From NCBI GenBank assembly GCA_905220665.1, contig CAJNAR010000158.1:434001-498000 (forward strand): a stretch of DNA of 64,000 nt. The letters run 5' to 3'. Shown one piece after another: positions 53,883 to 64,000 of the stretch (positions are counted from its first letter, which is position 1; every line of letters begins with the position of its first letter). The position numbers and the translations under genes are program-made. The notes below the pieces were generated by a model. It saw nothing but the letters and a program-made list of their open reading frames with translations, had not been told where the DNA came from and did not search any database. This DNA is from Albugo candida (Eukaryota > Oomycota > Peronosporomycetes > Albuginales > Albuginaceae).

Positions 53883-55053
53883 TGATTCCTACACCTCAAG
53901 CATAGCATTTGGATTACAAATGTAAAAATAACTGGCTGAATCAAAGAGAGCAAGCAATCACCCATTATCTGATTCCTGAAAAAGCTCAACTCGCCTTTGC
54001 GAAATCGAACTACAAGCAACATTACTGTGGCATGATACGTGAGATTGCATGTTTCCTCAGACCTTGTTAAAATTCATTTATGCCCTACTTGCCCAAATTC
54101 ATGCATGTATTTGCATTCTTGGATGAGTTTGATGTTTTGAACAGAAAGAATCCTCGAAAGTGTAAGCGCGATCGTCCTGATTCTCTCCCTTCAAGTGCAA
54201 AAACATATCGAAATGCTACGAGCAGTTACAGCGTAGATGCAATCATAGTCACAAGGACTGGCCACCATGGGAATGGGGCCGCTCCAATTGAAGGATATAT
54301 ACCTGTCTGCGAAGAGGAAGGCACCAATAGTTCAGAAGGATGGATTCTGAGGTGCATCCGGTGTGCTCTCAAATCATTTATGGGCTCGAAAAGAATGGAT
54401 CAAATGTATTCGATATACTTTTAGTCATCTTGTAGAGGGGTTATTACTGCCTGACTTCATATTCGTGGCAGTTGATAGTAACCTCTTCTGCATAGTGGAC
54501 AACTTGATCCAGTGAAGGTGCAGTGTACTATGACAATTAGCGCTGGCAGTCTTACCCTACCTCAATGCTACGACAGGCGAGCTGCCCGTCTACCTATCAG
54601 CACAGAAGCTCGTACTGACTTCTTGTACTTTTGAATTGTGAAATATATTTACTAGGGCTTACTCCTGGCAAATTATATCACTATGAAAGAGGTACGAGCT
54701 GACGGTAATGTATAATCTCAAGACATCTTGCAGGATGCTGACAGTTCGATGTGAAATGCTTTAAACACAGTAATCTGGTACAGCTTCACCACAAGCAGAC
54801 AGGTAGACTGGTAGTACTAGCTACAAACTACTGTAACAGATCTATTACACCTTTACATTTACTTATCTCCAAGTCACATTCGTCTTTTGTCGATCCGCGA
54901 GCTCAAATACTAACATCGTCTTTCGACAGGACATCTTTGGTCACTGTGAAGGGATACTAATTAACTGCAGTCTAATTGGCTTAAACGCACAATGATAATA
55001 ACCAGTCATCCGAAGGCTTTACATCAGTACTTGGTTGGCTTCCAGCAAATTGA
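53883..55053. other. Intergenic, upstream region of SDA1
   Basis: A 114-codon plus frame at 54080-54424 (MPYLPKFMHVFAFLDEFDVL) has ordinary composition but no domain and no clear partner exon. It might be a short protein and is left unassigned. The right end should hold the SDA1 promoter. Confidence 0.4.
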
Positions 55054-57177
55054 ATGGCCTCCGCGATTCAAGTTTCGCGTCCTGATGTGATTGGGAAGCT
55101 TCCACAATTACAAAACATGATAAAGCGTGATCCTGAAGCATATAAAACAGAGTTTATGATGCAGTATCGTCATTATGAGAGTGAATATCAGCTATTTGTA
55201 TTGCAACCTTGCAAAGATTCTGCACACTTTAGCGCTTTAATATCGTTTCTCAGCCACGTCGCAAGATGCTTTCCGACTGAAATGAGTTCTTTTCCAACGC
55301 AATTAGTCTCCATCCTCCGCAATCAGTATCTTGTACTGGATCCACCCCTTCGAAAAACTCTGGTCCAGTCACTTGTTCTCTTATGCAGTCACAAGCTCAT
55401 GGACGCGATCGTCTTGCTCAAATTACTTTTCGAATTATTCCGATGCCCAGATAAACGCTTACGTGACTTGGTCCATAAATACATACTGGCCGAAATCAGG
55501 AAACTCAACGCAAGATCATGCAATATCCAAGTTAATCGTGCGATTCAGAATTTTCTATACGAGATGATTCAAGATGAACATGAACAAGCAGCCATCAAGT
55601 CACTGCAAATAATGATAGAGCTTTATCGGAAACAAATTTGGCACGATACGAAAACTGTAAACGTGATAGTGACGGCTTGTACAAGTAAGAATACTAAACT
55701 CGCAGTGATGGGTATAAAGTTTTTTCTTGGAATGGAATGTGTTGATGAAGAGGAAGTCAAAGCTGATCGAACTGGAGACTCTACTGTGAAAGTTGATTAT
55801 CATTCTCACTCAAAGAAAACAAAAAAACGACTTCGTGAAACAAGAAATGCAATCTCAAAAATTCGACGTGCACGTAAAGGTGAAGCGGGATCCAAGAACA
55901 ACGTTTTATTCCCCGCAATAGAATTACTAAACGACCCACAAGGCATTATCGAAAAGCAGTTTCGCATGCTGAAAAATTCTATTCACCGATTTGAAGTACG
56001 ATTATTGATGATGAACTTTATCAGCCGAATCATTGGGCATTATAAGCTTATCATGATTCCATTTTATTCACTTGTGCAGCGCTATCTACAATCTCATCAG
56101 CAAAATGTGACCAGTATATTGGCCTACCTTGTGCAAGCTTGTCACGATGACATTCCTCCAGATGAATTATTACAAGTTGTCAAAAGTATCGCGACAAATT
56201 TCATAACAGAAAGATGCTCCTCTGAGGTGATTGCAGTAGGAATGAATGCCTTACGTGAGATTTTCCGAAGAGTACCCCTTCTGCTAGAGTGTGAGGACAT
56301 GGAGGTTTTCACATCTGACCTCATCATGTACAGCAAAGCAACGGATAAAGGAGTTGTCATGGCATCCCGTGGTGTCCTCAATTTGATCCGAGAGTGTCAT
56401 CCGACTTTATTGCGACGGAAAGATCGCGGCAAGCACCATGATGGAGCGGCAAGACCCAGACCGTTTGGTGCGTCAACCGCGGTTGAGGGTGTTGATGGTG
56501 CTGATTTGTTGGCTGCCGCGGAAGCATCCGGTCGCTTTTCAAATGTTGAACTTTCTCTGGAAAACAAGTCTGGAAAGAATGAATTGGAATCAGATGATGA
56601 GAGCTGGGTAGATCTTGAAAGTGGAGATGAAGCAGATCACGCATGTAAAAGCAATGAGAGCCAGAGAAACGAAGAAGAACGCCTTGAAGGTACATCGACA
56701 GCTTCAGAAATGATATCCAGCATCACTAAAGTGGATCAGAAGGACCGTATTGATGCTCGTCGTATATTAACCGCCCTAGACTTCGAAAGGATTGAAATTC
56801 TGAAAAAAGAACGCGCGGAAACTTCTCGAGACCCCAAGAATCGCTCGAAAACACGCCAACAAACGAACGAGAATGAGCATGCGTTAGGCTCAAATGCCGT
56901 GACTCCGAATGATCTCGAAGGTTATACGAAAAAGCGACGTTTGACTCAAGAAGAAAGACTTCGAAGTATACTTAAAGGTCGTGAAGATTTTCAGCACAAA
57001 CGGTCCAGCGGCGGAACTACTAACACTGAAAAGAAACGACTTAAGCATTTCATGATGATCAAGAAAAGTAGAAGGGTACAATCCAAAGTGCTGAAATCCG
57101 CACGAGAAATTCAACACACGAAAAATCGACTGGTAAAGAAGCAGATAACAAAACTCAAGAAAAGAAGGAAAATATAA
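55054..57177 (+). CDS. SDA1: SDA1 homolog, 60S ribosomal subunit biogenesis
   Basis: A single exon of 707 residues. The N-terminus (VSRPDVIGKLPQLQNMIKRD, YESEYQLFVLQPC, FLSHVARCFP) and the helical repeats after it (PPLRKTLVQSLVLLCSHKLM) are the conserved NUC130/SDA1 region. CTSKNTKLAVMGIKFFLGME closes the first block. The second block includes LLNDPQGIIEKQFRMLKNSI and DIPPDELLQVVKSIATNFIT, typical of SDA1. The last third is acidic (ESDDESWVDLESGDEADH) and then very basic (RLVKKQITKLKKRRKI), as in yeast Sda1. The protein acts in the nucleolus and nucleus in late 60S assembly and export and is needed for the G1/S transition in yeast. Length is close to the yeast (767) and human (687) forms. Confidence 0.95.
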   Translation: MASAIQVSRPDVIGKLPQLQNMIKRDPEAYKTEFMMQYRHYESEYQLFVLQPCKDSAHFSALISFLSHVARCFPTEMSSFPTQLVSILRNQYLVLDPPLRKTLVQSLVLLCSHKLMDAIVLLKLLFELFRCPDKRLRDLVHKYILAEIRKLNARSCNIQVNRAIQNFLYEMIQDEHEQAAIKSLQIMIELYRKQIWHDTKTVNVIVTACTSKNTKLAVMGIKFFLGMECVDEEEVKADRTGDSTVKVDYHSHSKKTKKRLRETRNAISKIRRARKGEAGSKNNVLFPAIELLNDPQGIIEKQFRMLKNSIHRFEVRLLMMNFISRIIGHYKLIMIPFYSLVQRYLQSHQQNVTSILAYLVQACHDDIPPDELLQVVKSIATNFITERCSSEVIAVGMNALREIFRRVPLLLECEDMEVFTSDLIMYSKATDKGVVMASRGVLNLIRECHPTLLRRKDRGKHHDGAARPRPFGASTAVEGVDGADLLAAAEASGRFSNVELSLENKSGKNELESDDESWVDLESGDEADHACKSNESQRNEEERLEGTSTASEMISSITKVDQKDRIDARRILTALDFERIEILKKERAETSRDPKNRSKTRQQTNENEHALGSNAVTPNDLEGYTKKRRLTQEERLRSILKGREDFQHKRSSGGTTNTEKKRLKHFMMIKKSRRVQSKVLKSAREIQHTKNRLVKKQITKLKKRRKI

Positions 57178-57632
57178 ACTGATTCAAACAGACCTTTTGA
57201 TGCCACGTGAAATCGCGATCAAAGAGCTTCTGACGTCTCGCAAATCATTCGGATCGTCTGGGCATGAACTAGTATCGGCAGATGGAGCGTTTCCTGCTTG
57301 TCTAATGCACTTATATGGCAATCAATACAAGTGTTTTTCTCAAAAGTCGGATAATCCACTCCTTTCGGATGCTACTTCGGAGTAAAAAGAGTGGATAATT
57401 TAAGCATTGCTACTACATCTTGGAGACTAGGGTGCGAGTCATAGCGGTATGTTCTTTACATTTGAAGCATTAGATATCTTCACTCTATTCTACATTTCCC
57501 AATACAATCATTCTTATGACGCGTTGCTTGAATGTGTAAGATACACGTCCACCTAACTTATATGAAACGACATTGACCTACTGGGCGAACTTTCTTCTCA
57601 ATATATAACCAGTTGATAATCCAAACAAAAAT
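57178..57632. other. Spacer between SDA1 and transporter gene
   Basis: These 455 bp hold the SDA1 3' end and the promoter of the transporter gene on the same strand. A 62-codon frame at 57197 shows no feature of a protein. Confidence 0.5.
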
Positions 57633-59364
57633 ATGAAGCAAAATGCAAATCATCGTGCGGTAGTAGGCGGTGTCTCGCCTACTGCTGGTTCATACAAAGT
57701 CAAAAGATACGATTCATATGGCTCTTCGATGAAATCCATTCCAATTGATTGTATTAAACTTGCAACGACTTTGCAAAAACAGCACCATACCCCTCACATG
57801 AATCATAGCTTCATCAAATCACTATCTTCGTGTTCTGCATCTCCGTCTCCATCGCCTTCTCCGTCTCCGTCTACCTCTACCTCCTTACTCCATTCATACT
57901 TTGCTACGCAAGCTAAAGGTATCGAGCACAAGCATGACATACTGAATGATGACATGGCTGCGTTCAATGAAGAAGATGACAACGACTTGTCCTTTCACAA
58001 ATCAATCTTCGAGTTTTCTTGCTCCTCAATCACAACAACTCCATCGTCGACAAAGCTTTCATATTGGCAAACATGTTTTCATCTGATATCGTTCATGATC
58101 GGCTCGGGTTTGCTGTGTCTTCCACTTGCGCTTGTGGAAATTGAATGGACCGGGCTATTACTATTGGTTCTGGCTGGTCTTGTAAATATGTACACATCCA
58201 AGCTATTAATTCAAGCGCTTGACGTAGTACGTTGGTCAAGTGGAAAGAATGTTTTCTTCAGCGACTTGGGCCGAGAATGCTTTGGCCAGATTGGTGCTAT
58301 TTTAACAGCATCACTTGTTTACGTATCGCTGATAATCAATTGTTCAGGTAATAAATTTCGCTTTGCCTGCTGATCTTTTAAAAAAATCCATTCAACTTTT
58401 TTTCGTAGGATATCTCGGCTTAGCGGCGAGCTTCATCGTGGGTATAACGGATTTTGAACATTACACAGTGCTTTTGATGCTGAGCATTTGCGTCTGGACA
58501 CATGCTTTTGCAAAGTCACTGAAATCACTTGCAGTGTTTTCGGCCTTGAATGTGGCTCTGTGTCTTTGGATGGAAGCTGTCATCGTTGGAGATGCCATGT
58601 ATCCGTTGAAGCAGCTTGCATTGGAGCAGTCAGCTTTCGTCTATGAGACTCCTGATCTCTCAAACGCTCCTATATATCTCAAACTAGCGTATAGCTTCTC
58701 ATTGCTAGCCAGTGGTTTCGTCAGCCACATCATCGTCCCAAGCTTTTATAACAACATGGAAGATACTAGAAAATGTACCTCAGCCGTTACCAAATCTCAG
58801 GTTGGAGTATTGATGCTGATGTATTTACCAATTTGTGGTATCTCTTATGCGGTATATGGACCAAACATGGAAGCACCAGTGGTTTTCAATATGCGGAACA
58901 CATTTGTTCGAAACTTGACAATCATCTTGTACAGCACGCACTTGCTATTGTCTTATAGCATAACGCTTTTCCCGGTCCAAGGAGCCTTTGAAGCCTATCT
59001 AGTGCAGCGGGAGGAAAAATTCGTCAAATACCACGAGAATCATGAACAAAGCACCTCATCTTTTCCAGGAGGGCTTGACAGCATGTCAGATCCATCTCAA
59101 CACCTCACTTTCCGAAAGAAGCTTGCTTGCCGCTCCGTTTTGATCGTGATGACAATGTTGTTTAGCAATTGGTTTTTGCCCAGCACATTGGACGTCTTTG
59201 CATTTATGCTGATTCCATCCATGCTTTTATCATTGGTTTTACCATGTCTCTTTTACTGGAAGCTGTGTCAGGAGGAGGCTGGATGTCTTGATGTCATAGC
59301 AATCATATTCGTGCTTACACTTGCCGTATTAACCACAACTTGCACGCTAAATATCATCATCTAG
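57633..59364 (+). CDS. Amino-acid transporter, AAAP (SLC32/36/38-like) family
   Basis: Exon 1 is 57633-58347 and exon 2 is 58409-59364, with a 61-bp GTAATA...TAG intron that restores LIINCSG-YLGLAASF, and 556 residues. The N-terminal ~145 residues are cytosolic and low in complexity, including an SPSPSPSPSPSTSTS run. The AAAP domain begins SYWQTCFHLISFMIGSGLLC, where the GSGLL-type turn in helix 1 is the family hallmark, and continues with about eleven membrane segments, among them LLLLVLAGLVNMYTSKLLIQ and LKLAYSFSLLASGFVSHIIV. The SFYNNM motif near helix 5-6 resembles vesicular GABA/AVT1-type carriers. These move neutral amino acids with protons, often at vacuole or plasma membranes. The substrate cannot be fixed from sequence. 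Confidence 0.88.
57838..57884 (+). repeat. TCTCCG-type hexamer repeat inside the transporter gene
   Basis: Imperfect TCTCC(G/A) and TCNCC units code for alternating Ser-Pro, then Ser-Thr, in the cytosolic N-terminal tail. Such runs expand and shrink easily, so tail length may vary between strains. Confidence 0.7.
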
Positions 59365-59671
59365 AGAGCTATTCCAATATTATTTTTGCTGATCCAAGAT
59401 TCTGTACACAAATGATTCGATTATGCACTCGCATATCGCGGCTGAGACGACGATAGTACAAACTCTACACAATCGTGTGTCACGCATTTTATTGCAAAGG
59501 CTAGTGACAATACCAGAAAGTAGAAAGGATGATACATAATAGTTACAAGTCAGAATTGGATGTTGTTCGTACAAGTAAAATCACGGGGCGTATTTGTTGG
59601 ATTCTTCTAAATTCTTACATTAGCGATGTTGGTTCAGCACTCTCACGATGCACATTTGACTGATTTTGAAG

Positions 59672-59878
59672 TCATCTAGACGCATTGTATGTCGACATAG
59701 GACATTGTGAGATAAAACGCATAGCATCATCATCGCCTTTTTGACGAACATTGATATCTATGCAGCCTTGAGAAGGCAGAGAGTTGCGGACTTGCAACCT
59801 TTCCCTTTTGCTACTATTTGTGTTTTTTGCCGTAGACCGGACGGGCCACAGCAAGACCGCTACAATGAGAAGCGACAT
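59672..59878 (-). CDS. Candidate small secreted protein
   Basis: A 68-codon frame from ATG 59878 begins MSLLIVAVLLWPVRSTAKN, which looks like a signal peptide cleaved near Ala17. The mature part has about 50 residues (SSKRERLQVRNSLPSQGCID) with two cysteines and a basic start. No domain is known. A second minus frame just downstream (59574-59380) is Cys-rich (CNKMRDTRLCRVCTIVVSAA) but I could not splice the two together. A real short effector-like gene is possible, and so is chance. Confidence 0.3.
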   Translation of the reverse strand: MSLLIVAVLLWPVRSTAKNTNSSKRERLQVRNSLPSQGCIDINVRQKGDDDAMRFISQCPMSTYNASR

Positions 59879-60172
59879 TGAATATAAATTAGGATTGATG
59901 TTTTGATGTCAATGTCCTTAGTGTGCTTAAAACGTTCTTAGGTTGCAGGTATACAAATAAAAGAATGGATTGCGTCAAAGGCATTGTATGATCGTAGTTT
60001 TGCATGTGTGACCCCATTCCGCTGCGTTTGTTATGAATCATAATCAAGAACCATCAACTCCAACATGATTCATGCGCCTGTGAAAGAAGCAAAATGTAGA
60101 TTATCGTATACATGCAGCAAAGAAAACCATTATCTCGCTGATAGATTAAGAATAAAGCCCTCCTCTCTCATC

Positions 60173-61808
60173 CTAGAGCATCGGATAAAGTTCATTGTTT
60201 GCACTTCGAGCAGTTCTGAGCCTTGCTCGCCTCCTATACAAGCGAGCTTTTGTTCCAATGTATATCCCAGCAAGCACCAGTATAGTCACTCCGAAGTGAA
60301 CGGCCGTCAGAATGAAAGTGACGCACGTCCCGAAGAAGGAAGAATCAAGTGTTTTGTGGATATCAGTATCAGCTACCGACAATGTTGAAGGCGAAAGATG
60401 AATTTGTGTTGTATTAAGACAGCCTTGATACTCGTCCGCTGTAGTCCACCACTGCATGGAGCAAAGCAGAGATGCACGACATAAGGCATTAGTACACGGT
60501 GGTTGCCGATGCGATTGAGCCTTCGTATTCCAATAGTACTGCTCAAGAATATTGAAATCTGATTCAAATTGGCCAAGCAGAAATTGCAAGTTCCTTGTCG
60601 ACAGACTCGTGAGCTTGTACGCTCTACATAGAAAAGCTTGTGAGGATGTTTTGACAATCTTTGAAATTCTTACTCAGAAGCGCGGAATAAAAGGCTCCAA
60701 CTGAAGAATGGCTGCGACGTTGAAATATTCGAACCATATACTGAGTAGTCCAGCAATTCGTATGTAAATGCGTCATACTCCCATACGATAAACGACGGAT
60801 TATTTCCAAATAACGGAGAAATGGATCCGGCAGTGAATAATGGAGTAGTCTGCATTGACAGACCCTGCTTCTGGATAGGTAGACGCATTTCAACACTATG
60901 CACGTGACCAAAGAGTTGTGCTTTGATCACATCACTAAAAGCCCCAACGATTCTTTTGTATGTTCTTATATATTGAACCTCCCATTGAGGCTTTCCTCCG
61001 TAAGAATCAACAATAGGTGGAACATGACCGCATACATACGCAAACTGATTTTCCGATCTAATGATTTCCAGCTGCTTTTCCAGCCACTTGAACTGCCCAA
61101 AAGGATCCTTTACTTCCGATGATTTTGGTGTGTGAAGAGGTGAATAAGGAACAGTATTCAGCGTGATGAGAACTAAACGCTCATCAATTGCGAAAGACAT
61201 GTATCCATGTCGATTAAAGTCCTCTATTTCGTCTCGCGTAAGAAAATCTTTCCAAGCATCGGATATTGCCATCAGTGTTGGATTTAATTCCGATGTTGGG
61301 TCAGTAATCAACATTTCATAGTCCGGTACTAAATACAGTGAATAATCAGGCTGCACGATCAAATGATTGTGTCCTTCTCACCTGAATCGGAATTTCCAGT
61401 GATGGCGGAATATGTTGCTGAGTTTTCAAAGTAGGAATGTAATACCTCGACATTCTTTCTAATTACATGACGAAGGTATGACTCATTGAATGGAGCTGAT
61501 AGCGCGTGAACAACATGGTCACCGGTATACAGAAATATATCTGGATTCGGTAGCACCGATTTCGCATACATCAATGAAGAAAGGAGCAATGATAGGGGAG
61601 CATCTGTGCCATAAGTTGATACAAATTGCAAAGAGTCATACAAGTTTGTGGAGATATTCAGATGGACATCTGAAAGATGCAAAATACGCTTTGTAGAAGT
61701 AGCGAGCCGCAAGTTCCCATTTACTTTTATCGATTGGTGATGGATCGCGTACGATTGCAAGGCTACAGACGCGCTGAAAATGATTAAAATACTGAGAATT
61801 TTCCCCAT
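60173..61808 (-). CDS. Acid sphingomyelinase-like phosphodiesterase with membrane anchor (3 exons)
   Basis: Exons are 61808-61382, 61328-60674 and 60623-60173 with introns of 53 and 50 bp, 510 residues. A signal peptide (MGKILSILIIFSASVALQSY) starts the protein. The calcineurin-like metallophosphatase domain shows LHLSDVHLN (first metal Asp and His), FLYTGDHVVHA (second Asp), YVCGHVPP and AQLFGHVHSVE (metal His). The order fits the ASM/SMPDL3 branch. The motif that should read GNH(D/E) reads TGNSDS, so the His beside the metal-bridging Asn is a Ser. The C-terminal part has several Cys (CTNALCRASLLC) and ends in a membrane helix (~460-484, FILTAVHFGVTILVLAGIYI) with a basic tail. It is probably a surface or lysosomal enzyme cleaving phosphodiester or nucleotide substrates; the lost His may reduce or change activity. 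Confidence 0.87.
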
Positions 61809-64000
61809 GGTGACTTATAAGAGTAAAGACGTTCACAATTTTTGGTTCGCAATCGCTCAGTGTTCAATACCATTTTATTTATGGACAACAGTTTTAAAAA
61901 TAGGTAGCGAAGTTGCCTTTACATTTTTGACACCATCCGCGGCTGCTTTTCTGCAAAAACGCGTGAAGGATGGTAGCTATATGATTGCCGGTTTAGATTA
62001 TAGATGTGTATGGTGACCGAGAAGGCGCATGAAGCTTATCAACTTGGATGATCACTGATAGAGCAAACCGAAAAGATGTAAAAGTGAACGAGTAGAGTGA
62101 AGGTTTATCGATAGAAGTTGTGGGACGGAGAGACTGCATGCAGATGAGCACTGACAACTTCGCAATTAAATCAGCTCATACAACAAAATACTGTGTAGCC
62201 ATGAATTTCCTGCTTCTCTGCACGCAGGTTATGTGATCGAGTACGGTCGAGTTGTCTACCACGACTAAAAGCGGCATTATTGATTAAGAATGACCTGGAT
62301 GATTTGCTTTTTTTGGATCCGAAACAACCAATATCCCACGCTACAACTGGTTGTAGCGGATACTCGCCATCAATCTCAGATTCACCTGATCGTCTTTATT
62401 GGTTCCAAGTGTACACAGTTTGGTACTGGGGAGTATTTTTAGCACTGATGCTGGAACCGGAGCCATTTGAAAATTTCAGCCCAGATTACGATACAATGGG
62501 AGCTATTTAAAATGCCTATCTTAGCAGTCAACTTGCCAACTCTATCGAAAGGAGAGGAAGTTACTACCTAGCAAGTTCTGCAGCAAGCAGTGATGGAGCT
62601 TAAGCGACTTCTAGTCTAATGGCTTCTTCGATGCGGGCGGTGTTATGAGTAAGTCAATTGAGCATCATATCTGTATCCCGAGGGATAAGACCCTATCATA
62701 TTGCTCAAGGTTCTTGATCGACAAGATGCAATCGTATGAAACGTGCAGTACGTGCGCAGTTTTAAGTGGCTGACCTGCATCATGAAAATCAGAAAATTAA
62801 GTCAGCCTAGATCAGACCATTTTCTGCTCAATAGATGACAATGGGGAGTCGCAACAGTTGAGCTCGACTCCAAGTGACACGCTGTACACTGTATTTGGTG
62901 ACTACAGAAAACCCTACTAATGAATCATTCCATCATTGATGAACCTATGCGTCAGATTAGATGTTCTTTTAGCCTCTTGCTAACATGAATAATAATCGAA
63001 GTAACCTTTAAACACCATCTACGATATACTATTCTCATAATCCGCTTGTTCGATCCGTATCTGTCCTTGAATGGGTTCACTAAGCATTCAAAGTCATCAA
63101 GAGATCATGTTGATATTGGAAAGGACGATCTGATTGTCGATGAATGGGTGATTAAAAGGCACATATTAGCCATTACCGACCATTCTAGCTCCTAATGCAT
63201 CATTATCAATTTTACGCAATCAAATTACACATTTTTGTAGCATGTTTGACCACATGACTCATATCAGTTTTGATCCAGACAATACCTTCCTGACGAGCAA
63301 AAGGCGTATTTATAGTAAATAGTGTATCGAACATATTCTGTATGGCACGCACGGCCCATAGTACAAGGTTACAAGCCTCCTATATGTTGGCTTCTCTCTC
63401 AGCGCAACAAACCATCTCGGCTATATCATGTTATCAAGTTTAAGACCGTCGAACTTTTATATGTTTGGCTAACTGTATAAAAGGATAGAGTACTTGGTTG
63501 CTGCGTAGTAGTAAGCTGCGACTATGTCATGCAGTACCTTACGGTAATACAGAATGGCTCGCACTATGTAACTGAGGAGTTGGAGAAAATGAATATACTC
63601 GATCTGAAAATGTAAAGTGAATAGCTCAATCGAGTAAACTCATCTCATCTTCGCAATAAGTCTGTCGCTACTAGCATTGCTGCGCATATGTCGTAGTCCT
63701 CGTCATGGTTCCTTACTTGCCTATATCAGAACGAATGTAGCTGTTTCAGAATTGATATTCACTCGTATAGCAACGTCAGTTACAATGCATCGAAAGGCTA
63801 AGCTCTGTATATATGATATGAGCAGATTACCAAGACACATCAGTCTCAGCATCATTTCCGTATTACATACTAAAGCTAATGTAGCCTTTCTATGATGGTG
63901 GATTTGGTTGAATGAGTCTAAACCTCTGAACCATTTGATATGCTCGGTGAGAACAGAAACAAGCAGCAAACTCAAATCCGAGTGAGGCATTGCATTTTTC
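61809..64000. other. Terminal region, no supportable gene
   Basis: Frames at 61780-62016 (+), 62280-62510 (+) and 63990-63721 (-) were read in full. None has a domain, and the first overlaps the ASM-like start. The region may hold a gene that continues beyond the window, but nothing seen here supports one. Confidence 0.45.

Noticed and set aside
61780..62016. Plus-strand gene divergent from the ASM-like gene
   Set aside because: Its usable ATG overlaps the ASM ATG within one CCATGG palindrome. It has no domain and would leave no promoter for either gene.
63721..63990. 89-codon minus frame at the window edge
   Set aside because: It might be a 5' exon of a gene, but no donor or domain could be identified and it is mirrored by a plus frame.

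Overview
This window is nuclear DNA from a eukaryote and reads most like an oomycete (stramenopile). Genes are dense and sit on both strands. Thirty-one introns that I could place by reading frame are nearly all 49-65 bp long. The conserved proteins are typical eukaryotic ones: glutamate-cysteine ligase, ATG2, importin alpha, a TIP60/ESA1-type acetyltransferase, a HAUS3-like augmin subunit, SDA1, an anoctamin and KEOPS PCC1. There are also families common in oomycetes: an inactive secreted trypsin-like protein of the glucanase-inhibitor type, CotH-kinase ectoproteins, and secreted proteases and phosphodiesterases. A white-rust (Albugo-like) genome fits the moderate GC content and short introns, but the species is an inference only.

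Layout. Positions 1-4.8 kb are gene-poor and rich in inverted and tandem repeats. They hold a broken paralog (989) of the caprin-like gene at 4820 and a decayed coiled-coil locus (2519-3657, minus). 4.8-12.1 kb holds the caprin-like gene, a bromodomain protein, glutamate-cysteine ligase and, divergently, thiamine pyrophosphokinase. 13.7-17.1 kb holds a secreted pseudoprotease, a weak multi-exon gene and a Mid1/FAM155-like Cys-rich membrane protein. A 7.1-kb intronless ATG2 gene fills 17.3-24.4 kb and meets a tiny three-exon PCC1 gene tail to tail. A dead Tc1/mariner copy with intact ends lies at 25.27-26.54 kb. 26.8-34.7 kb holds importin alpha, an orphan membrane protein divergent from an anoctamin, a 7-TM protein and a secreted serine protease. 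36.8-45.0 kb holds an orphan single-pass protein, two tandem CotH-kinase membrane proteins and an ATRIP-like gene. 46.2-50.6 kb holds the nine-exon MYST acetyltransferase, a possible RBR ligase remnant and the HAUS3-like gene. 50.6-55.0 kb is nearly empty. 55.0-61.8 kb holds SDA1, an amino-acid transporter, a candidate small secreted protein and a sphingomyelinase-like phosphodiesterase. The last 2.2 kb shows no supportable gene.

The genes do not form one pathway. They fall into housekeeping modules (glutathione, thiamine, tRNA t6A, autophagy, nuclear import, chromatin, spindle, ribosome) and a surface/secreted set (pseudoprotease, active protease, two CotH proteins, phosphodiesterase, Mid1-like, orphan TM proteins) that plausibly acts at the cell surface or host interface. 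Many start codons and most splice sites below were worked out by hand from frame continuity and GT/AG signals, so exon edges need transcript support.
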